In this document: in pieces, positions 35,702-44,687 of the stretch
Numbering within the stretch: position 1 is the stretch's first letter
How the letters are laid out: the number at the start of each line of letters is the position of its first letter
DNA from: Legionella steelei
GTDB lineage: Bacteria > Pseudomonadota > Gammaproteobacteria > Legionellales > Legionellaceae
Assembly: GCF_001468005.1 (NCBI RefSeq)
Contig: NZ_LNYY01000021.1
Location: 558,637-622,636 of the forward strand
Reading direction: 5' to 3'
DNA: 64,000 nucleotides
Program-made: the position numbers and the translations under genes
The notes under the pieces: model-generated
Databases searched by the model: none
What the model was told of the DNA's origin: nothing
What the model saw: only the letters and a program-made list of their open reading frames with translations

Positions 35702-37570
35702 TCACAAAGTCATTGCTAGAGGGGGTTGTAAATCATTTAAGCGGTTTATCACGTTACTAATCGAGTTTTCATCAGTAGGGACAATATCTGCTAAGATATC
35801 GTATAGTTCATTTGTAAAATCATCCCTTCCTCTCAGTTTGGAAATAAAAACATCGAAATTGGAATGGGCATGTGTCGCACTACATATTTTTTGTATGCGC
35901 TCTAATTTTTGACAGGATGTCATCTCTGCATTAAGAACTTCTTCAATTTCTATGATGCTTTTGGGCTTACTTCCTAATAGTGTAAGGGAACCCCAATCTT
36001 TATTTTGAATAATTCTATCAATCACAATCAACAATTCATCCGCTTTTGATGCTGAATCAATCTCTCTGAGCTCCACTAATGTACTTTTAAAGTGTTTCGT
36101 TTTATGAGAATGATCGTGTTCCATTTTATTTTGTAATACGGGATCATTTAAACATTTTAAATAATCTTGAAAAGCATAAAAAACTTTTTTATTTATGGGA
36201 CTTGAAGCTTTTCCATTAAAAAAATCCATATTATTTTCTTTTTCACAAACAGATTTAAAATTTTGATGTGCTTTTATTAATGCATTGGGAATTTGATATT
36301 CTCCTGATGAGGAAAGTTTCATCGCTTTTTTAAAAAGGTTATGCGCTTCATTGACCAGCTCTGGAAATACATCTTTATATATTTGCATTTGTCGTTTCAT
36401 TTGCTCGTCAGGGACATCACCATAACCATCTGCACGGTAAATATCTGCGCCTGCAGAAATGAGAGTTTTTACAATTTCTATTTTCCTATCATTTAACGCT
36501 GCGGATAACGGGGTTTCCTTAGTAGAACTTTTCCCAAAAGAATTAGCATCTAAATAATTTAATAGAACTCTAACAACCTCAATGGAGTCGCTATTTCTTT
36601 GGGTGATCGCCTGAAATAGTAAATTTTCGGGAGCGTTAATATGATTAGCTAATAAAAAATTTAATACCTTAGCATCATTCAGAGAAACATAATTGACAAA
36701 TGAGCTATTCTGATACTTTTCTAACACCTGTGTTGTCATTGTAAAATCGAATAACTTTGCTTTTGTTGAAGTGCCTAATTGTTGGAGGTAGGTAGAAAAA
36801 TTAGAATAGAAACTCCGTAGTTCTTTTACGAAAGAAGGTGCTTTTCCTCCTAAAACCAATTGATTGATAAAATCATGAAACAAATTATGTTGGTATTCAC
36901 AAAGCTTTCTGGCGTCACGATATAATAATCTATCTGTTCTGCGTATCGTATGTGTTTCTACTGGGCTAGGGCGACCATTATCCTGATCTTCAGGTTGGTG
37001 GGCAAACACCATTGTGAGAGGAGCTGTTGTGATTGCATCTTTTACTACATCAACCAGAGGCACATTTCTATCGGATTTTATTTTTTTAACATAGATATCA
37101 ATAATATTTAGACTATCTTCAATCATGGTAGGTTCATCATTATCTGAAGATACAAAAAAGCTGGTGCCTTCTAAAAGCTCACGTTGTGTGCTTTCTCGTA
37201 GTTGATCTACTACTTTTCCACCAAAACAAGAAGTCAAAACTATATTTTTTGCTCCAGTCTGTTTTTGAACTTTTTTAATTACATCGAGTGAATCTTTATC
37301 TGGATGACCTCCAAGAGCAATTTCATGCCTATTGGCTGATGGATTTATATGGCCATGCCCTGCGATTGCAACATGTTTTGCTTTAGGAAGTTGTTGTATA
37401 TCATCTAAATTAATTGGTGATTTTCCATCACCCAAAATGGCATATTTTAGATTGTTTCTGTCACAATAGTCTTTAAATTGCTTGAAAAATTGGTGGGATT
37501 TCTCCTCGGGGCCTAAAACAAGGACAATATCTACTTCTTCATTTGCTCTTATATTTTTACTAAAGGACAT
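35702..37570 (-). CDS. Clan CD cysteine peptidase-like protein with ankyrin repeats
   Basis: 622 residues. The N-terminal 200 form an alpha/beta caspase-hemoglobinase-type domain. HVAIAGHGHINP has the catalytic His (H72 or H74) after a hydrophobic strand, and NIVLTSCFGG has the nucleophile C115, the same His-then-Cys order as C11, C13, C14 and C80 peptidases. Residues about 305-390 contain two ankyrin-like repeats (TPLSAALNDRKIEIVKTLIS followed by AGADIYRADGYGD). The rest is helical. With no signal peptide and a eukaryotic-like repeat it is a good secreted-effector candidate. Substrate specificity cannot be read; target proteins in the host or self-activation are both possible. Confidence 0.75.
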   Translation of the reverse strand: MSFSKNIRANEEVDIVLVLGPEEKSHQFFKQFKDYCDRNNLKYAILGDGKSPINLDDIQQLPKAKHVAIAGHGHINPSANRHEIALGGHPDKDSLDVIKKVQKQTGAKNIVLTSCFGGKVVDQLRESTQRELLEGTSFFVSSDNDEPTMIEDSLNIIDIYVKKIKSDRNVPLVDVVKDAITTAPLTMVFAHQPEDQDNGRPSPVETHTIRRTDRLLYRDARKLCEYQHNLFHDFINQLVLGGKAPSFVKELRSFYSNFSTYLQQLGTSTKAKLFDFTMTTQVLEKYQNSSFVNYVSLNDAKVLNFLLANHINAPENLLFQAITQRNSDSIEVVRVLLNYLDANSFGKSSTKETPLSAALNDRKIEIVKTLISAGADIYRADGYGDVPDEQMKRQMQIYKDVFPELVNEAHNLFKKAMKLSSSGEYQIPNALIKAHQNFKSVCEKENNMDFFNGKASSPINKKVFYAFQDYLKCLNDPVLQNKMEHDHSHKTKHFKSTLVELREIDSASKADELLIVIDRIIQNKDWGSLTLLGSKPKSIIEIEEVLNAEMTSCQKLERIQKICSATHAHSNFDVFISKLRGRDDFTNELYDILADIVPTDENSISNVINRLNDLQPPLAMTL

Positions 37571-37814
37571 TTTATTCGTCTCTTGTCTTCTGCATTCTTA
37601 GATAAACATTAGAAAGATTGATTAGTGATCGATTTGAATAATATTATAGCGCTTTGGTTGTGAATGATTGAGTTTTTGCCTACTACTTGCCGCTACAACC
37701 AACGTTATTGATTCGTCATGTTGTTTTCTAATTGAGAGGTATAGTCGGTGTTTTTATCAGAGAAGTGGATTTAAAGATTTGCTACATCTCAGCTGCAGTC
37801 CCATATATTGAATT
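37571..37814. other. Intergenic, junction with the Fic remnant
   Basis: Leader of the peptidase gene and about 200 bases of unassigned sequence up to the Fic fragment at 37815. Nothing further seen. Confidence 0.4.
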
Positions 37815-38045
37815 GTATGGCATCAATTTTTAATGGTAATAGCCATATCATTTAGAGCATATTGGTCAATATCGTAAGCATGAAGAAGCAATGCAAATTG
37901 GTTCCGGGCCTGATTACGATCGAAAAATCTATTTTGAAGCACCTCCCTCATTATCTGTTTCGGCAGACGGTCTTGGCAAAAATATTATTAAAAAAGAGAA
38001 AGGAATATTATCAACAATTGGGTTTAGCAAGTAAAAGCTTAATCA
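37815..38045 (+). pseudogene. Remnant of a Fic gene (partial copy of the 25541 gene)
   Basis: 37815-37950 is nearly identical to about 25901-26034 of the Fic gene, and 37968-38045 to about 26242-26317; some 200 bases in between, including the HPFEDGNGR active site, are missing. Small indels also break the frame. It cannot encode a working enzyme. Its source may be recombination with the intact gene or loss of an old paralogue. Confidence 0.85.
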
Positions 38046-38072
38046 GTAGCAAGTATGTTCAAGGAAAAATTA

Positions 38073-39535
38073 TTAGAAAAAGACACAATGTTGGCTACCA
38101 TAGACACCTTTATGAAACCCTGCGATTACTTGTTTATCTACCAAAATTTCGTAGATAGAATCCATAAGCCATTCAAGAAAATGAGCATTAAAGGTGATAT
38201 TCATTGTAGATAAGTGACTTTTTAAAATATCAGGTAATAATTTTTCATTCTGGTCATATTCAGATCTTTTGCTGAATGGAACAAAATCTCTTCCAAAAAT
38301 ACTTTTTCTTATATTTAGTAATGATTTTGTTTTTAAATTATTTTCTTTCGCAAGAGCATATTGACATCTTTTTTTATTAAAAGCTAAAGACTCTTTAACT
38401 GCAATAGGAAAAAATTTGAATTTTAATAGCTCGACATTTTGAACACTATTATTCGCGACAAATTCATGGTCATCATCAGTTGTCTTTGGTGAAAAGGTAT
38501 CGGTTGAATCGTTATATTTATTTTTCAAAAGATTAATAATTTCTTCTTCTAGAACAGGATTTGTATCGATTAACACATTAGCATTATTTGCGGTGATGTT
38601 ATGGTAGTGTAGAAATCGTGCATGGGCTCCATAAATTTTATCAAAAAAAACAAGCATTTTTTCTTGGATATTTTCCAGCTCTTTTCTTTTTTTAAAATAT
38701 TCTTATCAAATCTCTCTATTTGCGCAATGATTTGGTTTAAATGATAAGGGAAAAATATCACGGCTCGTTTCCATCGTTCAAAAATCTGTTCATTGTTTTC
38801 GCAACTCAGCTCACTCTCAGAGTTGATGTAAAGAGATTTGACATCAATGAGACCAATTTTTCCGTAACCATGATCCAAATAAAGAAGTGCATTATCATAT
38901 CGTGGAATTGCTGTAGAAGATAAACTACTCCAATACCCCCCTAATAGATCAGTAAAAGAGACAATTAATAGGAGCCGAGTGAATTCTTCGGCAGCTGCAG
39001 TAAAATTATCAATATGTTTAGTGTAAAGTTCAATTTGTTCCCGGATATCAAAAGCATTAACGGGCAATTTATCTTCAATTAGGTAATCTTCTTCTACCTT
39101 TGTTTGGGGAACAACTATATACTTAAATTTTTCTCTTTTTATAAATTGTTTAATCTGTTGTTGATGATTATGTCGGAACAGAGGTGACCATCGAGCGCAC
39201 ACGCCAGGATGTTTAATTAGGATTTTTGGCATATCAGGATTTACAAATATTAAAGACTTACCATCTGTTTCTTTTATAAAAAACCCTTTTGTAATAAATT
39301 TTTCTTCTAATTTTTTTAATTCGGGTGATTTGTTATTACTAATATCATTAGTGTAATAATTTGTGTTTAACTGTCTTAAATAACGATTAATTACATAGTC
39401 AACTAAAACAACTAATCCTATGGCTCCAATTGCAATAGCAATAAATGATGGAAAAGAATCCGCATCTTTAGGCTCAGACTCTTTTCGTAAAAAATTAGAT
39501 ATAAAATCAAACAATGATGCGATATTAATGAACAC
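38073..39535 (-). pseudogene. Kinase-like effector candidate split by a frameshift
   Basis: Two overlapping frames (39535-38570 and 38657-38073) form one protein of about 487 residues. On the coding strand a T8 tract (38643-38650) joins KKKCLFF to FDKIYGAHARFL if one T is added, so a one-base loss in the homopolymer explains the break. One N-terminal membrane helix (SFIAIAIGAIGLVVLVDYVI) is present. The middle has RYDNALLYLDHGYGKIGLID, which resembles the catalytic loop and metal-binding loop of kinase folds (D..N..L, then IGLID). The beginning (GTG at 39535) is uncertain. A sequencing error, slippage during expression and true inactivation are all possible. Confidence 0.65.
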
Positions 39536-39729
39536 TTGGGAATATAAATTTACAAATTTTTCTGAAAATTACCCTTTATTTTCAATAATGTCAAAGAATA
39601 ATTTAAAGATACAAGAGCGAGCTTCTGTTGTCATTGTAAAATCGAATTACTGTATCGTTTGCATTTCAATTAAAAAAGCACAATTAAATCATCTCCAAAT
39701 GCACTCGCGCTAGGTATAGAAAAAGCATA

Positions 39730-39763
39730 CCCGGGGTTACGCTTCGCTGCACCCCGGCTACGT
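39730..39763. repeat. Partial dispersed repeat (CCGGGGTTACGC type)
   Basis: CCCGGGGTTACGCTTCGCTG and ACCCCGGCTACG match one arm of the repeat at 8997-9091 with few changes and form a short hairpin by themselves. It lies just after the patatin stop. Confidence 0.6.
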
Positions 39764-39789
39764 CAGCCTCTTTACGTTAAGCATCTTTA

Positions 39790-40998
39790 TTAATGCTGTT
39801 CAAAATAATCGGGTGTTACACCATAAATAGAACAGGCCAGAGCCTTATTCGATTTTTTTTCCCAGTCAGGTTTTTTAAGAACTTCCATTGCATTTTTATA
39901 ACCTGTTTTCATCCGATAATTAATTGCTGAACGAACAAAATTGTAATCTTTAAACGAATGGGAAAAAGGCGTGCCGCGATAAATGATATGTACCACACTG
40001 AAATGTTTGCTATGTCCCAGCTCCAGTATTTGCTGAACAATAGGATCTTTTTTGGCTTCCGGACTTAATTTTTCACCTAAAAACTGTATCGCGCCCTGCA
40101 GGTTTTGACGACTGGTGTAAATATTAGTGAGCCGGCGTGAATGGCTGGCATAACGAATGTCTTTTTGCCGTTCGTCAAGTTCCTCCATGGTTTGTGGTAA
40201 TCGTCCTTGTAGGCTGAAACAATCCACCACAAAACATAAAGTATCTTGTTCAGGCAATGCATCTAGCACGGTCACCAGAGGCGTATTGGCATAGATGCCA
40301 CCATCCCAATAATAATCATCACCAATTTTAACTGCTGGAAAGCCTGGAGGAAGCGCTCCACTTGCCATCACATGCTCTGGCGTAATGGTAATTTTTTGAT
40401 TATTAAAAAATTCCATTTCGCCAGACGACAAATTGACCGCACCCAGACATAGGGTGGTTTTTTTGTCATTGATACGGTCAAAATCAATCAAACTTTCCAA
40501 TGTTGTTTTGAGATGGGAGGTATCATAATAACTTAGTTTATCCGGTGTATCATAAGTCATGGGCGTGGGAGGAATTAGGCGGGGTTTAAAAAAACCGTCC
40601 AGACCGTAAAAGACTGCATGCATAGCGCCCATTTGATTATGTAAATGATGTAAAAAATTTGAAACGTCGCTATCAAAAAGTGTATCGTTCCATATTTTTG
40701 GTACGATGGTATCCCAAAAAGAGGTTAATTTTTCAATTTGTTTGTCTCTTGAATTACCAGCAATAATCGCACAGTTAATGGAGCCGATAGAGACTCCCGC
40801 TAGGAAATTGGGATTGTATCCTTTTTCATGAATTGCACGAAATGCGCCTACTTGGTATGCCCCCAATGCACCACCGCCCTGAAATACACATGCAATTCGT
40901 TCATAAGTTTGTTTGCCATGGGAATGATCTGCAGGTTTGTTAATACGGCATAAAGGATTTTTATGACAAGTTGATGATTTGCTAATTTTCTTACCCAT
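39790..40998 (-). CDS. Patatin-like phospholipase
   Basis: 402 residues. The oxyanion loop GGGALGAY (41-48), the nucleophile elbow GVSIG with S70 (68-72) and the DGG motif with D232 form the complete Ser-Asp dyad of patatin lipid acyl hydrolases. The C-terminal 150 residues are helical, with a DUF3734-like region. There is no signal peptide. The N-terminal 30 residues are basic and Cys/His-containing. An AGGAG ribosome site lies about 9 bases before the ATG. Legionella carry many patatins; whether this one is secreted cannot be told. It likely hydrolyses phospholipid acyl chains. Confidence 0.92.
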   Translation of the reverse strand: MGKKISKSSTCHKNPLCRINKPADHSHGKQTYERIACVFQGGGALGAYQVGAFRAIHEKGYNPNFLAGVSIGSINCAIIAGNSRDKQIEKLTSFWDTIVPKIWNDTLFDSDVSNFLHHLHNQMGAMHAVFYGLDGFFKPRLIPPTPMTYDTPDKLSYYDTSHLKTTLESLIDFDRINDKKTTLCLGAVNLSSGEMEFFNNQKITITPEHVMASGALPPGFPAVKIGDDYYWDGGIYANTPLVTVLDALPEQDTLCFVVDCFSLQGRLPQTMEELDERQKDIRYASHSRRLTNIYTSRQNLQGAIQFLGEKLSPEAKKDPIVQQILELGHSKHFSVVHIIYRGTPFSHSFKDYNFVRSAINYRMKTGYKNAMEVLKKPDWEKKSNKALACSIYGVTPDYFEQH

Positions 40999-41210
40999 TT
41001 GATGACTCCTACAGTCCTTTTTAATAATTATAATCTATAGCCGCAGAGTTTATGTAAGTAACTCGTTTGCTTGCAAACAGACACTTATAGACTCATTATT
41101 ATTGATGTTAGATCACCTATGCAAGCAAATGGGGTATTTGCATACTAAGGGGCTAATTTTGGAAGACTATAAAAAATAATAACTGCTGTGATGTAGATTA
41201 AAGGAATAAC

Positions 41211-41852
41211 ATGCTTACAAAAATTGAGCGAATCAAACAGAACGAAGATGCAATAATAAGTGCAATTAAAGGCTTAGAAAATATAACTTACCATACAGTT
41301 TCAACCAGTTTACCAAGAAGGCTCGCAGAGGGCTCATTAAAACTAGATCATAGTGTTTATAATCCTGCTGATTTCAATACGGTGATGCCAAATGGTATTG
41401 GCCGGTATCTTATTTATGATCATACTGATACATCTAATCCTTTCTCAATATGGGTATTTGCATTTGCACCAGGACAAAAAACAACAATTCATGATCATAA
41501 ATATAAGGGTACAGTTACAGTCTTAGAGGGACCAATATCTGAGAAATACTATCAACCAACAGGTGAGCATACTGCTCGGTTAGTAGAGCGTGTTAACCGT
41601 TATCGGTTTCATAGCAATCATGATGATTTAAATGGAGTTTTTGTTCATCAGCTCAAGCGAAGAAAAGTTTTAGGGGCAGGGGTTAGTGTGACTTTGCATA
41701 TATACAATATGGAAGCTTATTTAGTAAATTTTCAAGGTGAAAAAACAGATCAAAGAAATTTAAATATCATCTATTCCAAGGATAAAACAATAGATAAGGA
41801 GAATATCCCACCTTATTCAGATGCTTATCCTGAGCGAACTTGTGGTATGTAG
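41211..41852 (+). CDS. Cysteine-dioxygenase-type cupin
   Basis: 213 residues. The iron site of the cupin fold is visible: TTIHDHKYKGTVTVLEG supplies H94 and H96, VFVHQLKR gives H146, and SVTLHIYN gives the conserved catalytic-site His163. Cysteine dioxygenases oxidise cysteine to cysteine sulfinate with O2; plant-type relatives act on N-terminal Cys of proteins. AAGGAATAAC precedes the ATG. A broken TauE/SafE exporter follows directly. In other bacteria CDO next to a sulfite/sulfonate exporter forms a taurine-type sulfur pathway, so the loss of the exporter is notable. Confidence 0.88.
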   Translation: MLTKIERIKQNEDAIISAIKGLENITYHTVSTSLPRRLAEGSLKLDHSVYNPADFNTVMPNGIGRYLIYDHTDTSNPFSIWVFAFAPGQKTTIHDHKYKGTVTVLEGPISEKYYQPTGEHTARLVERVNRYRFHSNHDDLNGVFVHQLKRRKVLGAGVSVTLHIYNMEAYLVNFQGEKTDQRNLNIIYSKDKTIDKENIPPYSDAYPERTCGM

Positions 41853-41896
41853 CCATTTTTACTGTAGTTTAACTTTTGAATCTAAGGGCTTTACTA

Positions 41897-42140
41897 ATGA
41901 CAACAATGATAATTGCCTATTTAATGTCTGGTATTGTAGCCGGTGTGTTAGCAACCATGTTTGGTTTCGGCGGCGGTTTTGTTGTTGTTCCATTATTATT
42001 CTGGTTACTTCCTCTCCATGGGGAGCATATTTGGTGCAAAAATTGGTATGTATTTCACAAACAAAGTACCTGACCAGTTATACGGTAAAATTTATGCGTT
42101 ATTATTAGTCGTTGTGATTGTCAGTATGGCAGCAAATTAG
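41897..42140 (+). pseudogene. TauE/SafE sulfite exporter, fused remains of both ends
   Basis: 41897-42030 encodes the N-terminal helix region IIAYLMSGIVAGVLATMFGF plus GGGFVVVPLLF, the family signature of TauE/SafE anion exporters. About 42036-42140, in a different frame, encodes the usual C-terminal end, IGMYFTNKVPDQLYGKIYAL to the stop. Some 180 residues between them are missing. The gene is dead. It follows the cysteine-dioxygenase-like gene, as functional copies do elsewhere. Confidence 0.85.
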
Positions 42141-42189
42141 ACCGTTGCAAGCAAACAGCGCTACGCTAAATTAATTGCATTTTCATAGT

Positions 42190-42918
42190 TTATAGAATGG
42201 TACAATTTCGACTTTTTTTCTGGGGGATTCCTATTTCCATATCGTCATCACCACGATTTTTCTTCACTTCAAAAAATCGAAGAACTCCGCCAGTTGAAAA
42301 TGTATCTTCTATCAGGGAAAAACGCTCTGTTGCATCTTCAAACTCATAGGGATGAATGACTTCTTCTTGGTTCGTGCACGCACTTAAGTTATGCGCTAGT
42401 CCATTAATGTATTTAATACTGTCGCCGACTAATATAATTGGTTTATTTTTAAGGGACTTATAACAAACGACTACACCATAAGAAGCGATATGATCTTGAA
42501 TTTGAATATTTATAGCTGGTTGTGGCAGCTTGTTATTTTGGAAGTATTTTATAACGTTTTCAGTGAAGGCTTTCACCTTTTTGGAGTTCAACTGATGCCC
42601 TTTTTCAAATAATTCGATTTCTACAAGATCATCTCTGTTGAGCAAACTTTCAACTTTTGATATGTCTGCAGAGTTCCCATGCAACAATCCTATGTCACCA
42701 TTTCTAAATTTAAAAATAACTGGAAAACAAGATTGCAAATCCGCAGTCCAAAGGCAACTTGTATCCGCAGCCCTTAAAATTTCCACCGCACCTATTCCAA
42801 CTCGGATGGAATCGTTGCGTGCTTTTTTACTAAGAGCGATAGCCGAAGAATAATAAGTTCCTGGTTTTTTCACACTTGATGTAGGAGCTCCAGCGGCAGA
42901 TAATTTGATATGTGGCAT
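42190..42918 (-). CDS. Unknown protein ending in a CaaX prenylation box
   Basis: 242 residues from the ATG at 42918, which follows a GAGG site; a GTG two codons earlier is possible. The protein is soluble, with no recognised fold. It begins MPHIKLSAAGAPTSSVKKPG and has an alpha/beta body, then ends KKSRNCTIL: a basic patch followed by Cys-Thr-Ile-Leu, a CaaX box of the geranylgeranyl (X = Leu) type. Several Legionella effectors use such tails to be lipidated by host enzymes and reach host membranes. No bacterial use of a C-terminal CaaX is known, which makes this a strong secreted-effector candidate. Confidence 0.75.
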   Translation of the reverse strand: MPHIKLSAAGAPTSSVKKPGTYYSSAIALSKKARNDSIRVGIGAVEILRAADTSCLWTADLQSCFPVIFKFRNGDIGLLHGNSADISKVESLLNRDDLVEIELFEKGHQLNSKKVKAFTENVIKYFQNNKLPQPAINIQIQDHIASYGVVVCYKSLKNKPIILVGDSIKYINGLAHNLSACTNQEEVIHPYEFEDATERFSLIEDTFSTGGVLRFFEVKKNRGDDDMEIGIPQKKSRNCTIL

Positions 42919-43265
42919 AAACACCTCAACAACATAAGTTTCATTTCCCGGGGTAATTTAAAAAATAACCACCCCGTGTAATTATAATACATATAAGTTA
43001 AGCCAATATTAGATGTAGCTAGATAAAAGTTAATGCCGATATCAATTAATTTATATTGATTGAGTCAGAGGAAATCATTTAGCAAACGTGAGTCTGGTTT
43101 TGGTCTGACCATTTATTGAGAGTTACTTAGCTCGTATTAGACAAAGCCGTAATATGGGATTTAACTTCAATCAGCAAATGCTATGAGACTGTTCAAGTTC
43201 TTGTTTGCAAGCAAACAGGCTATACAGAACATCCTCTTGCTACGTTTCATCTCTTTGCCTGTATA
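42919..43265. other. Intergenic region with two hairpins
   Basis: About 345 bases. CGGGGT ... ACCCCG (about 42953-42976) forms one hairpin near the CaaX gene start, and TGTTTGCAAGCAAACA (43202-43217) is a perfect palindrome close to the end of the next gene. The remainder is AT-rich without a gene. Confidence 0.5.
43202..43217. repeat. Perfect palindrome TGTTTGCAAGCAAACA
   Basis: The same core (TTGCTTGCAAACAG or GCAAGCAAACAG) recurs near 41068 and 42143, so three copies of this small palindrome lie within 2.2 kb around the cupin, exporter remnant and CaaX genes. Confidence 0.5.
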
Positions 43266-44489
43266 TTAGGTGTTTCCCAAGCTATTTTGAGTTTGTTCAG
43301 TTTCGGTTTTGTCGATTTTTATTCTTTTATTAGATGTATTAGTGGCCTCTGCTTTTCTTTTTGAAAATAAAGTATTTGCATTTTCAGAGGGATGTACAAA
43401 AACATTTTCATCTATTTCCAAAGGTTGTTCAGTAACGTTTATATTCATTTCTTCTTCAGCAGGCGGGGGTACTAATTCAGTTTGCTCTGGCATATTGATT
43501 TGTGCGCAGTATTCTTTATAGTCCTTTAACGTATTGGCACATTGAGAAAAAAGTGCGATCTTATTTCTTAATCCGTTTAGAAGGATTTCTATTTTATCAT
43601 TGTATTTTTTATCAATGCAGCTTCTCAAAATTAATTCATATTCTTCTAGCGGGGTATTAATAATTTTATAAATTATTGCGAACTTTTCTAGATTGGCTGC
43701 TTCGGTGCTCATAAAACCGTTTACTACATCCCAATTGCATTCATCAATTTCCTCTATGCAAAAATTATCTGTAAAATTATCTAAAAAATCACGTGAATGA
43801 TTACGAGCTATATCATTAAATGCCATAACTATACTTGTTGCATCTTGAGAAAAGAACCAATGATTAAAGCAGCATTCTGGATCAAGCTTAATCATATAAT
43901 AATCATTTCCATATTTGACCAAACCAAAGTTTCCTGGGTTTGTGTCAATATCATTCAAAAAGAAACTGACAATAGCTGTACTAACGATTCTCTTTATTTC
44001 GCCTTTTTGTCCTCCTAATTCAAAGGTATTTGTACCTGTAACTAATTTGTTGCCTAGTACAGTATACTGCTTTGTTGTGTCTTCGCTGTCATCTCCATCT
44101 GAATCTTCAATTTCGTGGGTTGCATTTATGGCTTCGCTTTCTTTAATACAATTACCCCAAGTGGTGAACTCAGAAACTTTTTTTGATAGGCGATAATAAA
44201 CTCCGTTTTCATCAATCCCACTATAAAATTTCGGTTGAGGCTCACCTAATAACATATGGTAAATATTGCCGGAAGCTACTGCCAGCTCAATATTAAATTG
44301 CTGATCTTTAGGGAGGTCTGCATAACTAATATCCATCAGGCCTAAAACGCCTCCTCCAATTAAATTACACACTGAATCGCTGCAATACCATATATCACCA
44401 CCAGTAGTAGCGGTTAATGGTGGAGGGCTTGTCTCTAATATTAATTCCTCTCCATTTTTATCATTAGGTTTCTCAATTTTAATACGCAT
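43266..44489 (-). CDS. Kinase-like effector candidate
   Basis: 407 residues from the ATG at 44489 (the frame extends to 44567, but those 26 residues lie in promoter-like AT-rich DNA). A phosphotransferase-like site is visible: FFLNDIDTNPGNFGLV has Asp (residue 180) and Asn (184, 187) placed as in a catalytic loop, followed by YYMIKLDPE with D203 as the metal-binding residue. This resembles HipA/PI-kinase-type atypical kinases seen in Legionella. The tail is proline- and glutamate-rich (PPPAEEEMNINVTEQPLEID), then has a basic KRKAE..NKRIKID group. Substrate unknown. Confidence 0.65.
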   Translation of the reverse strand: MRIKIEKPNDKNGEELILETSPPPLTATTGGDIWYCSDSVCNLIGGGVLGLMDISYADLPKDQQFNIELAVASGNIYHMLLGEPQPKFYSGIDENGVYYRLSKKVSEFTTWGNCIKESEAINATHEIEDSDGDDSEDTTKQYTVLGNKLVTGTNTFELGGQKGEIKRIVSTAIVSFFLNDIDTNPGNFGLVKYGNDYYMIKLDPECCFNHWFFSQDATSIVMAFNDIARNHSRDFLDNFTDNFCIEEIDECNWDVVNGFMSTEAANLEKFAIIYKIINTPLEEYELILRSCIDKKYNDKIEILLNGLRNKIALFSQCANTLKDYKEYCAQINMPEQTELVPPPAEEEMNINVTEQPLEIDENVFVHPSENANTLFSKRKAEATNTSNKRIKIDKTETEQTQNSLGNT

Positions 44490-44687
44490 AGTTAAACCAA
44501 AAACAATTGATTTGTGTATATATATTATACAAAATTTATTGCTGTGGTTCAAAAAAGGAGCGGTCATTATGGTGCATTGTTTGGGTTTCGGTAGCCGTTT
44601 ACAACTCTATTATGTAGTCCAAATTGAATATCATTGCATTACCTGAGCGAATCAAGTTATAAAATATAAAAACACAAGGAGCGTGTT

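Noticed and set aside
36301-36320. Another CTGATGA near 36304 as a possible second hammerhead
   Set aside because: It lies inside a coding gene, and no paired stems or GAAA/UH elements surround it.
39420-39713. Plus-strand frame of 97 codons overlapping the kinase-like gene start
   Set aside because: Opposite to a better-supported frame; composition is not protein-like.
42958-42976. CGGGGT/ACCCCG hairpin as a terminator
   Set aside because: It is upstream of the CaaX gene start with no following T run; kept only as a note in the gap.
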